Source: Actinomycetota bacterium
GTDB lineage: Bacteria > Armatimonadota > SYMT01
Assembly: GCA_005805375.1 (NCBI GenBank)
Contig: SYMT01000677.1
Location: 1 to 32,891, forward strand
Length of the DNA: 32,891 nt
Reading direction: 5' to 3'
Translations under genes and position numbers: made by a program
The notes under the pieces: generated by a model
Told to the model about the DNA's origin: nothing
Seen by the model: the letters and a program-made list of their open reading frames with translations, nothing else
The model's database searches: none
Shown here: piece by piece, positions 15,050-21,669 of the stretch
Position numbering within the stretch: the first letter of the stretch is position 1
Layout: each line of letters starts with the position of its first letter

Positions 15050-16777
15050 TTATCGGCTATGCCGGCGAGAGTTGCCACTGCGGCGCCCGGGGCTGGATTG
15101 GGTTGTCCTTGCAGGACGTGCGGGGTTCGTGTGGCGTCCGGATGGGATGACCGGGGCGGCGCCGGGAGGTGGTTCAGGTTGCCCTTGCAGAGCGCGGGTG
15201 GTGATAGCGGGATCCTGAGCTCCCCGGGTTTCCCGAGCGTCGCCCGTGGGTCCCGAGGCTGGTTGTTGGATTGCCGGAACGTTATCCGCGGGCGCCGGGG
15301 GTTCCGCAGTTCCCTGGACGGCGCCCGGGACCGGATCGGGCTGCGATCGCAGCGGGTGAGGGGTTCGTGTCGCGTCCACGGGTGGGGTTGCGGAGGAGGC
15401 TGGGTCGGACGAGGGGACGCAAGGGGTGACCGTGGTGGTCGCGCAGTCCATGAGGGGCGCAGTTTCGCCTGCATCCAGGCCGGCACGGTAGCGGGAAACA
15501 CGCTCGGCGAGGCTGAGGGTATCCTGCCGTACCGGGAAGTGATCGTCTTCGATCCGGGACAGTTCCGGCTGTGGAGCGTGGCCCGCGGAACGACGCAGTC
15601 CCACAGTCCCATGCAGCAATCCCAGGAGTAACGCGATGGAGCCGGCGAGCAGGAACGGCCGCCGGTACGGGTGTTCCTCGGGCACCCGAGGGGGGACGGC
15701 ATGCTCGACAATACGTATCGTCCAGGGCGGATTAGCCAGCGATGCCAGCAGTTCCTCGTGTTGCTTACGCAGTGAGGCGGCCCGGCGCCGCAGTGTGTCG
15801 CGGCGAGTGGTCAGCGGAGCCAGTTGTTCCGGATTGACTGGGAGAGGGGCCTCCACCGCGTCTTCGATCAGGCGGGGCGCGGGGGCGGCGGCGGGGCGTT
15901 TCCCCCTCAGTGCCGCCACTTCTGCGCGCAGCGCCCTACGGGTAGGATTGGGCTCGCGGGTGAACGTGAAGAGGGTCGTAGGTATTTTCGTGAGCCGCTC
16001 CTCGGCCTCGCGGACGCGGCCCTCCACCTCGCGCACTTCCGGACTGGTTTCCCGGTAGTCTTCCAGCAGGGCGGCGCGCTGTTGGCGCAACTCCTCGACC
16101 TTCGCCTCTGCGCGGGCGAAGGCCGGATTGGGCGCCATGTGGGACTGCTCGATCCACTGCGGCTCGGCGGCGAGTTTCTGCTGCAGTGCGGCAATCCGGC
16201 GGGCGAGGGTGACCGGGACGACAGCAGTCTGCGGAGTCGTGGGGGCTGCGGATGGGTCACTGTACTTCCGACGAACGGCCAGCACCACCTCGGCATCCAC
16301 AACCCGCGACCCCAGGGACCGCTGGCGGACCACCAGAGCCGCCAGCGCCTTGCGCAGTTCGGCTTCTTTCACCCGCGCCCGCTGCTCGCAGTACACCTGA
16401 CCGAGCTGATTGGTCAGCTCAGCACAATCGTCCGGAGCGGGTCCGGAGGTCGTGATCGTGATGCTTCTGGGGCCGGGGCCGCCGGCAACTTCGATGCGGT
16501 AGAGATCGCGCCGGGAGCCCACCCGCCGGTACGCTTCCTCCTGGAGCAGAGGCTCCCGGAGCCGCCGTACGTGCGCATCCAGTGCACGAGCGGGGGTCTC
16601 CGGGAGCCGCTCGGCTGCTTTCCCTGCGCGGTCCAGCACCGCCACCTCCAGGCGTCCCGTGACCAGGTACGGCCCGTGTTGACTCAGTCCACCGAGAAGC
16701 AGGCCGGCTCCGATCAGCACCAGCAGCAGCGCCGACCAGCGGGCCCGGTCCGTTCCCCTGGCCATCGCGTGAAGCAT
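15050..16777 (-). CDS. Wzz/GumC-like chain-length protein without kinase domain, with proline-rich tail
   Basis: A 575-residue inner-membrane protein of the polysaccharide co-polymerase type. Helix 1 is about residues 14-31 (WSALLLVLIGAGLLLGGL) and helix 2 about 373-392. Between them is a long periplasmic coiled-coil region containing the pattern APNP...Y-x-E-T-SPE that also occurs, as NP...DYREASPE, in the downstream-type Wzc kinase of this cluster. After helix 2 there is no ATPase or tyrosine-kinase domain. Instead a tail of about 145 residues is rich in Pro, Ala, Thr and Arg, including two imperfect copies of a TRxP-LxxQPxPxPGA unit; a third copy lies in another reading frame beyond a probable one-base shift. 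The annotated end (stop at 15050) may therefore be altered. Expected role: control of polymer length or export together with the Wzc proteins. Confidence 0.82.
   Translation of the reverse strand: MLHAMARGTDRARWSALLLVLIGAGLLLGGLSQHGPYLVTGRLEVAVLDRAGKAAERLPETPARALDAHVRRLREPLLQEEAYRRVGSRRDLYRIEVAGGPGPRSITITTSGPAPDDCAELTNQLGQVYCEQRARVKEAELRKALAALVVRQRSLGSRVVDAEVVLAVRRKYSDPSAAPTTPQTAVVPVTLARRIAALQQKLAAEPQWIEQSHMAPNPAFARAEAKVEELRQQRAALLEDYRETSPEVREVEGRVREAEERLTKIPTTLFTFTREPNPTRRALRAEVAALRGKRPAAAPAPRLIEDAVEAPLPVNPEQLAPLTTRRDTLRRRAASLRKQHEELLASLANPPWTIRIVEHAVPPRVPEEHPYRRPFLLAGSIALLLGLLHGTVGLRRSAGHAPQPELSRIEDDHFPVRQDTLSLAERVSRYRAGLDAGETAPLMDCATTTVTPCVPSSDPASSATPPVDATRTPHPLRSQPDPVPGAVQGTAEPPAPADNVPAIQQPASGPTGDARETRGAQDPAITTRALQGQPEPPPGAAPVIPSGRHTNPARPARTTQSSPGRRSGNSRRHSR
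15071..15380 (-). repeat. Imperfect short repeats encoding a Pro-rich tail
   Basis: Three related units of roughly 60-75 bases lie on the minus strand. The core CTGCAAGG/CTGCGATC element starts at 15352, 15190 and 15114. Each is followed by a CA(G/A)CCC-like stretch ending in CCGGGCGCCG. The first and second are 162 bases apart, in the same reading frame. The second and third are 76 bases apart, which puts the third copy out of frame with the gene. The third copy would read DATRTPHVLQGQPNPAPGAA in its own frame, nearly the same as the in-frame first copy DATRTPHPLRSQPDPVPGAV. Confidence 0.7.
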
Positions 16778-16791
16778 GGGTTGGCGGCCCC

Positions 16792-18924
16792 CTACCGCCG
16801 CATGAACCGGGACCTGCCCTGCCCGGTGCCGTCCAGAGCGAGGCGTTCGGCCTGGCGCGGGCCGTAGTACTCTGCATATGCCAGCTCGCTGCGGGACTCG
16901 GACCGGACTCGATTCAGGGCAACGCCGATGACGCGCCCCCGCGCGCGCTGGAATTGCTGCAGCACGTGCCGCAATGCGCCCTTGCGTGTCTTGCCTGCGG
17001 AAACGACCAGCAGCACGCCGTCCGCTCGCGACGAGGCGATGATCGGATCGGTGACCGGCAGGCAGGGAGGGCTGTCAATGATCACTAGATCGGACTGGTC
17101 CTCCAGTTCCGCCAGTACGTCCTCGAAGGCGGTTGAGCCGAGTAGCTCCGCCGGGTTGGGGGGAATGACTCCCGCCGTCACCACGCGCAGCGTCGGGATA
17201 GACGTGGAGAGCAGCGCGGCGTCCAGGGAAGTTTGGCCCGCCAGGAGCTGCGACAGGCCCGGCTCCTGGGGGAGACCGAGCACTACATGCAGGCCGGGGC
17301 GGCGGAGATCTGCATCCACCAGGATCACGCGCTTGCCGTCGAGGGCGACGGCAGCGGCCAGATTGGTGGCCGTGAGTGTCTTGCCTTCCCCCTGGTGCGC
17401 GCTGGTGATGAGGAGCCGGCGAATGGGATGGTCGAGGGCAGCGAAGCCCACCCCGGCGCGCAGAGCCCGATAGGCCTCCCCTGCCCGGGGGTTTTCGGTC
17501 AGCACGGAGAGCATCGGCCCGGAGCCCAGATCAAGCACGGGGATCTGTCCCAGACTGGGAAGGTGGGCGACGCGTTCCAGTTGCGCCGGACTCTGCACCC
17601 GATCATCCATGTACTCGAGCAGACCCGCGAGCCCGAGCCCCAACATCAAGCCCACCATCGCACACAGGACAATGCGGCCCCGGTTCTGGTTACTGAGGGG
17701 GGTGCGCGGGATCGGCGCCTCTTCGAGGATCTGTGCTTCGAGCGGCGGGATCTGCGCGCGGAGCTGGAGGTCGTGCAGACGCGACGAGAGGGTCTTCCAC
17801 TCCCCCTGCACCGAGTCGCGTTCGAGACTCAGGCGCATCCAGGCCAATTCCACAGCGCCATCCGAACGCGCCACCCGCGATTCCTCCAGGATGCGCGCCA
17901 TGACGATGCGGTATTCCTTTTCCTGGCCGGCGATGGAAGTGCGCAGTTCGGCCGCACGTGCTTCCAGGGGCGGCCGCTTGGGATTGGGGACCAGCCGCGC
18001 CTGCTCGATCCGCACCGCCGTCTGGTTCAGTTCCGCCTCCGCCTGCCCGAGCTGGTCGTTGATCCGCGCTACCTCGGGGCTGGCCTCCCGATAGTCGGTA
18101 AGCACATCCACTTTTTGCTTGCGGAGCTCGATGATCTGGGAACGGAGCGCAATCGCCTGGGGATTCTCCACCTGGAGCATCTGCTCGATTTCGCGGGGCT
18201 CCTTTTCCAGGGTTTGCGTGAGGCCGTCTCGTTCCGCGGTCAATGCGCTCAGAGTGCTTTCCAGCTCCCGGGCGCGCGAGCGCATGGTGAGGACCTCGCG
18301 CGCCTGTGCCTGGCGTTCGGAAATCGCGTCATCCAGCCGCTGGACTTTGCGGAACTCCAGCATCCGTTGATCGGCGTTCTTGAGCCGCCGTTCCGTGGTG
18401 GCGATCTGCCGGTGCAAAAACCGCATGGTGCGCAGCAGGGCGTTGGTCTGCTGGTTGCGGGTGCGCTCCTGGTGGATCTGCATCATCGTGTTGGCGATGC
18501 GGGCGCAGTCCCGCGGATTCCCCCCCTGCGCCGTCACCCGAATGGTGTGTGTCTCTTCGGCGCCTTCGATTTCGATTGCGGGGGGTTGCTCCAAAATGCC
18601 GGCGCGTTTCAGGGAGTCCTTTTGAAACGGACCACTGCGCAGCAGTTCTACCTGGGAATTGAACGACTCCGGCTGGCCGCTGGCCAGCACCGCGCCGAGC
18701 GGATTGCCGGCATCCAGTATATTCAGGTTGGCCGCATTGCCGACGGGCGCCATCACACTACCCGACGTGCGATAGACCGGCTTGCTCATGAGACCCAACG
18801 CTGCTCCGACCCCGGCAGCCAGCACCACCATCGTCAGGATCATCCACTTGCGGCGCTTGAGGACCTCAAGGTGCTCGTGGATGTTGAATTCGAAGGCCGG
18901 TTCTTCGATGTCCGCGCCGTGCAT
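16792..18924 (-). CDS. Wzc-type polysaccharide biosynthesis tyrosine autokinase (copy 1)
   Basis: A 710-residue BY-kinase. It has an N-terminal Wzz domain with helix 1 at residues 27-47, a long coiled-coil periplasmic part, helix 2 about 411-433, then a cytoplasmic kinase from about 480. ATP-site motifs are complete: Walker A SAHQGEGKT (about 508-516), Walker A' ILVDADLRRP and Walker B VIIDSPP. The C-terminal tail is poor in tyrosines (AYAEYYGP only), unlike copy 2, so its autophosphorylation capacity may be limited. The ATG overlaps the stop of the nucleotidyltransferase gene and has GGGGAG upstream, so translation is coupled. These proteins control capsule or exopolysaccharide chain length and export by cyclic autophosphorylation. 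No outer-membrane Wza, Wzy or glycosyltransferase is present in the window, so the polymer is unknown. Confidence 0.93.
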   Translation of the reverse strand: MHGADIEEPAFEFNIHEHLEVLKRRKWMILTMVVLAAGVGAALGLMSKPVYRTSGSVMAPVGNAANLNILDAGNPLGAVLASGQPESFNSQVELLRSGPFQKDSLKRAGILEQPPAIEIEGAEETHTIRVTAQGGNPRDCARIANTMMQIHQERTRNQQTNALLRTMRFLHRQIATTERRLKNADQRMLEFRKVQRLDDAISERQAQAREVLTMRSRARELESTLSALTAERDGLTQTLEKEPREIEQMLQVENPQAIALRSQIIELRKQKVDVLTDYREASPEVARINDQLGQAEAELNQTAVRIEQARLVPNPKRPPLEARAAELRTSIAGQEKEYRIVMARILEESRVARSDGAVELAWMRLSLERDSVQGEWKTLSSRLHDLQLRAQIPPLEAQILEEAPIPRTPLSNQNRGRIVLCAMVGLMLGLGLAGLLEYMDDRVQSPAQLERVAHLPSLGQIPVLDLGSGPMLSVLTENPRAGEAYRALRAGVGFAALDHPIRRLLITSAHQGEGKTLTATNLAAAVALDGKRVILVDADLRRPGLHVVLGLPQEPGLSQLLAGQTSLDAALLSTSIPTLRVVTAGVIPPNPAELLGSTAFEDVLAELEDQSDLVIIDSPPCLPVTDPIIASSRADGVLLVVSAGKTRKGALRHVLQQFQRARGRVIGVALNRVRSESRSELAYAEYYGPRQAERLALDGTGQGRSRFMRR

Positions 18925-20072
18925 CAGGCACTCCCCGACTTCGCGGTGGGCCCGCTGCGGGCGGCGAAGCGATTCGCCGCGCGACGCAGAGTGTCTGCTG
19001 CCTGAAACGGGAGGCGAGGCAGATCATTGAAGGGAACACCCAGAGCCACACTCGCCTGGATGGGATTGCTCCACCGGTCTCGGAGCTCCGCCGCCAGCGC
19101 CCTCGGAGTTCGCCGCAGAGAGAACGAATCACGTTCCAGAGGGCCGAGCGCGCTCTGGCCGGTGCCGGACCCCCATTGTCGGTAGAGCGCGGGGATGAGC
19201 CAGGAGGGCAGCGTCACCAGTCTTGCTCTCTCCGGCACGACTGCTTCCGGCGCGCCCAACACTTCGCAGGCCAGCCGCAGGGTGGCCCGGATCCATCCCA
19301 GATGCAGGGGATTGCCGCACAAGAAATTGTCCCAGTCAAACGAATCCGGCAGGCGTGCCAAAAACAGAGCGATATCACACAACCAGAGTGGACGCCAGCC
19401 GCCATGACACACGAAGTGCAGGCAGAGGAGACGGAGATGGTCCTCCGGCGTCGGTACGAGTACCGGCAGGCCGCTGATGGTCTCGCACCGTGCCCGTTGG
19501 ATCATCTCGGCCGCAGGTTGATCCGACGGAAAGCTGTGTGCAGTCTTGATCTCCACCCCCAGGCGCCGATCCGGCAACTCCGCCAGGGCATCCCACGCCC
19601 GAGGCGCGCAGGCGGCCGGCACGTAGAAATCCAGGTCTCCGTAGGGGCGCAAACCGATCTCCGGATAGAGCGCCGCAACCACCGGGCCCTTGACCAGGAC
19701 CGCAGGCACAGCGTGACGTTCGAACGCCCCCAGAATTGCAGCCAGTTGCTGCTGATTGAAGGCCGCTCGCAGCGCCTGCAGGCGATAGGTCTGACGCAGG
19801 GGTTGTGCCGTCTCCAGGCCGGCAAGCTCAGTCTTGCGAATGCGCCACCAGGCGACGGCTGCGGCCGCACTCGCAGCGAGTGCAGCGAGAGTGTTCTCTA
19901 CCTCGGTGGTGGAGAGTACGGGCGCAGGGGTGCGCTCGTCCCAGAAGCCTGCCAGCAGCGCCGCCTGGCGGTAACCCACTTCGTAGTGTCGAGTAGTAAC
20001 TTCGGCCGCCCCTGGATCCGTTTCCCCGCCGGCGCGAGGCCATTGCCGGCTCGGGTACTGCCCGCCCCGCAT
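18924..20072 (-). CDS. Nucleotidyltransferase-fold protein (PF14907-like)
   Basis: A 382-residue protein resembling the 'uncharacterised nucleotidyltransferase' family PF14907. The core is VLVKGPVVAALYPEIG followed by LRPYGDLDFYVP; GDLDFYV at residues 145-151 has the paired Asp146 and Asp148 expected for the nucleotidyltransferase metal site. Further on, VPTPEDHLRLLCLHFVCHGGW is also typical of the family, whose members occur beside PqqD-like and HprK-related genes in known 'HPr-rel-A' type systems. No HprK-related kinase is present here. The start at 20072 lies one base after the PqqD-protein stop and the end overlaps the Wzc start, so PqqD, transferase and Wzc are one translation-coupled unit. 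Transfer of a nucleotide to a protein, peptide or sugar is inferred; the substrate is not known. Confidence 0.83.
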   Translation of the reverse strand: MRGGQYPSRQWPRAGGETDPGAAEVTTRHYEVGYRQAALLAGFWDERTPAPVLSTTEVENTLAALAASAAAAVAWWRIRKTELAGLETAQPLRQTYRLQALRAAFNQQQLAAILGAFERHAVPAVLVKGPVVAALYPEIGLRPYGDLDFYVPAACAPRAWDALAELPDRRLGVEIKTAHSFPSDQPAAEMIQRARCETISGLPVLVPTPEDHLRLLCLHFVCHGGWRPLWLCDIALFLARLPDSFDWDNFLCGNPLHLGWIRATLRLACEVLGAPEAVVPERARLVTLPSWLIPALYRQWGSGTGQSALGPLERDSFSLRRTPRALAAELRDRWSNPIQASVALGVPFNDLPRLPFQAADTLRRAANRFAARSGPTAKSGSA

Positions 20073-20073
20073 G

Positions 20074-20583
20074 TTATACGCACCCCGATCCGTTGCACGA
20101 AAAAGTACTGCTGATCCCCTCCCGCTGGCAGCGCCGGATCTTGACGGTGCCGCCTGTATTTACTTGCTTGCAGCAGAGTCCCGCGGTGGACGCATTGCAG
20201 GCGCCGAACGAGATGTACGAGGCGGCAGCCACGGGCAGCGGCGATACTGCGGTGACGATCACAGGCAACACCACTCCCACACGCCGGATCCAGGTGCGTC
20301 GGGACATCCGGTTCTGTTCCGGCGGAGAGTACCCGGAAATGAGTCCGGCCTGGGCCAGCCGCTGCAGCCCCAGCCGCACCACGTCCGGCTCCACCTTCAG
20401 TGCTGGTTCCTGTGGTAGTCGCGCCACCAGGTCCGCCACGGCTGTGCGCCCGTCACACGCTTCCCAGATTGCCGTGGCAAGCGGATTCAGGCAGTGCATC
20501 CGTTGTCGGCGTCCGTCATACACCAGTTTTTCGCCGGCGACATCCTGAACGAGGAGGGATTCGCGACGTGCCTTGGGATACAT
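20074..20583 (-). CDS. PqqD-like domain fused to Tat-like signal and Cys-rich domain (copy 1)
   Basis: A 169-residue, three-part protein. Residues about 8-82 are a PqqD/RRE-like domain: VYDGRRQRMHCLNPLATAIW, then EACDGRTAVADLV and LQRLAQAGLI. Residues 93-121 form a twin-arginine-like export signal (SRRTWIRR, then hydrophobic VGVVLPVIVTAV and a VAA-A cleavage-like end), placed inside the protein rather than at its start. The last roughly 48 residues are Cys-rich, with Cys at 129, 137, 138, 152, 163 and 168. PqqD proteins normally bind a peptide leader and present it to a modifying enzyme; here the carrier is covalently joined to the exported part. The ATG at 20583 has a near-perfect AGGAGGAA site. 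The last segment aligns with copy 2 (ACN, CC, GI...F.CNG..CV). Function is unknown; an exported disulfide-rich mini-protein is my inference. Confidence 0.85.
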   Translation of the reverse strand: MYPKARRESLLVQDVAGEKLVYDGRRQRMHCLNPLATAIWEACDGRTAVADLVARLPQEPALKVEPDVVRLGLQRLAQAGLISGYSPPEQNRMSRRTWIRRVGVVLPVIVTAVSPLPVAAASYISFGACNASTAGLCCKQVNTGGTVKIRRCQREGISSTFSCNGSGCV

Positions 20584-20918
20584 TCTATCACTTCCTCCTG
20601 TGGTCACCCGGCGGGTCCGGTGTCAAAGTTGGACCAGTTCACTCCCAAGTGTTGCGTGCCGGCTCCGGTGTCTGGGAGAGCCGCCGTCCCGGCGGCCGGC
20701 CGAGCAACCCCGCCCGCGAACGGACCCGTCCGACGGGCCGATGTCAGCCGGCCGATGGACTGAACCCAGTCGCGCCTCCGTCGGAGGGTGGAGCGCCGCC
20801 GTCCCGGCGGCCCGCCGGGGAGCCGTCTAGTCATTATGGCGAGGGGTCCGGGCCGCTGGAGGGGCGTACGCATCCAAGAGTCTCCGCACGTCCCGGGCCT
20901 ACTTAGAGTCATAAGTGG
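20584..20918. other. Non-coding spacer with GC-rich palindromes
   Basis: About 335 bases between the first PqqD fusion gene and the kinase remnant, with no credible gene on either strand. It contains two copies of a palindromic GC-rich sequence and a further small hairpin (CCTCCG-TCGGAGG at 20776-20788). The ribosome site and presumably a promoter or processing site for the downstream PqqD-transferase-Wzc unit lie at its left end. Confidence 0.6.
20680..20812. repeat. Two copies of a GC-rich palindrome
   Basis: The sequence GCCGCCGTCCCGGCGGCC occurs at 20680-20697 and again at 20795-20812. Each copy can fold as a GCCGCC/GGCGGC stem with a five-base loop. The surrounding bases are also similar (GAGAGCCGCC and GAGCGCCGCC). 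This is the look of a short dispersed palindromic repeat; whether it occurs elsewhere in the genome cannot be seen here. Confidence 0.7.
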
Positions 20919-21073
20919 TTCAGAATTACGCCCAGCACTCCGGCGCGGGCCCGCTGCAGCACCAGGTGCGCCTGCCGGACGGCGGAACGTCAGGTATGTC
21001 CGGCGCGGCGCTGGTGCTCCACGCGGAACACATGTGACACAATCGGCAGCAGATCGGTGACGGGCAGGCACGG
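20919..21073 (-). pseudogene. Decayed 3' end of a third Wzc kinase gene
   Basis: This stretch aligns without gaps, at about three quarters of positions by eye, to 21836-21990, the kinase C-terminal coding part of Wzc copy 2. Translated on the minus strand it reads LPVTDLLPIVSHVF...AGHT, a TGA stop, then RSAVRQAHLVLQRARAGVLG and VILN. The intact gene has LPVTDPLLIASRADG, QTRRSAVRQVHLLLQRARAR and VILN at the same places. The rest of the kinase gene is missing; the intact PqqD copy 2 gene ends only 33 bases upstream. This is therefore a relic of a Wzc gene that once preceded PqqD copy 1, just as the intact Wzc copy 2 precedes PqqD copy 2. Confidence 0.9.
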
Positions 21074-21106
21074 AAGTAAGAATGCAGATTTTGGGATGCC
21101 CCGGAG

Positions 21107-21610
21107 CTACGTACAGACACAAGCGGCTCCGTTACACTGGAAGTTGATGCCGTTCGGGGTACAGGTCTTCTTGTTCTGACAACACTGGCCGACCGTGACT
21201 ATGTTGCAAGCGGCCGCGTTGTTGCCGAGGCACGTGCCCGCCTGCGCCGGCAGGGGCGCCACAATCGAAGCCACAGCCGTGGTGGCGAGTGCGGCGATCC
21301 CCGCGCGGCGGAGCAGGTCCCGCCGCGCGGGGCATTCCGGCTCCACCCCGCTCGCGGTGATCAGTCGCGCCTTTTTCAGCCGCGCGAGCAGTTCTTCTAC
21401 CAGAGCCGCTGCGGCGCCGGAAGAACCGGCAGGGGGGTCCAGGAATGCAGTCAGGTCCGCCGCAGCACGGGTGCCGTCGCAGGCTCGCCAGATACGGGCT
21501 GCCGCCGGACTCAAGCAGTGCACCCGGTTGCGCCGGGTATCGTACACGAGAGTTTCCCCGTCCACTCGCTGAACAAGCAAATTCCTCGTCTCTGCCAGAG
21601 GGGTGTTCAT
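21107..21610 (-). CDS. PqqD-like domain fused to Tat-like signal and Cys-rich domain (copy 2)
   Basis: A 167-residue paralogue of the protein at 20074-20583. The PqqD-like part (about 8-84) has LVYDTRRNRVHCLSPAAARI, W-x-A-C-D-G-T and ARLKKARLI. The signal part ARRDLLRRAGIAALATTAVA continues to PAQA-G, a good twin-arginine signal with an AxA cleavage site at about residue 124. The predicted mature part is only about 43 residues and holds eight cysteines (127, 135, 143, 144, 150, 159, 164, 166). The order C-C-CC-C-C resembles cystine-knot mini-proteins, followed by an extra C-x-C end. Start 21610 is fixed by AAGGA seven bases upstream and by alignment with copy 1; a longer frame up to 22102 lies inside the Wzc gene and is not used. 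The gene follows Wzc copy 2 by 59 bases, so co-transcription is likely. Confidence 0.85.
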   Translation of the reverse strand: MNTPLAETRNLLVQRVDGETLVYDTRRNRVHCLSPAAARIWRACDGTRAAADLTAFLDPPAGSSGAAAALVEELLARLKKARLITASGVEPECPARRDLLRRAGIAALATTAVASIVAPLPAQAGTCLGNNAAACNIVTVGQCCQNKKTCTPNGINFQCNGAACVCT

Positions 21611-21669
21611 CCGGATGTCCTTGTCATATGCGTGGTTGCGAGAGCAAGAGAGAAGCCCGACCGGTTGAC

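Noticed and set aside
14746-15711. A 321-codon minus-strand open frame spanning the GumC tail and the methyltransferase start.
   Set aside because: It captures one out-of-frame repeat copy but otherwise has no domain and would overlap two better-supported genes; it is treated as evidence of a frameshift, not as a gene.
17233-19005. A 590-codon plus-strand open frame opposite Wzc copy 1.
   Set aside because: It mirrors a gene with complete Walker motifs on the other strand and shows no domain of its own.
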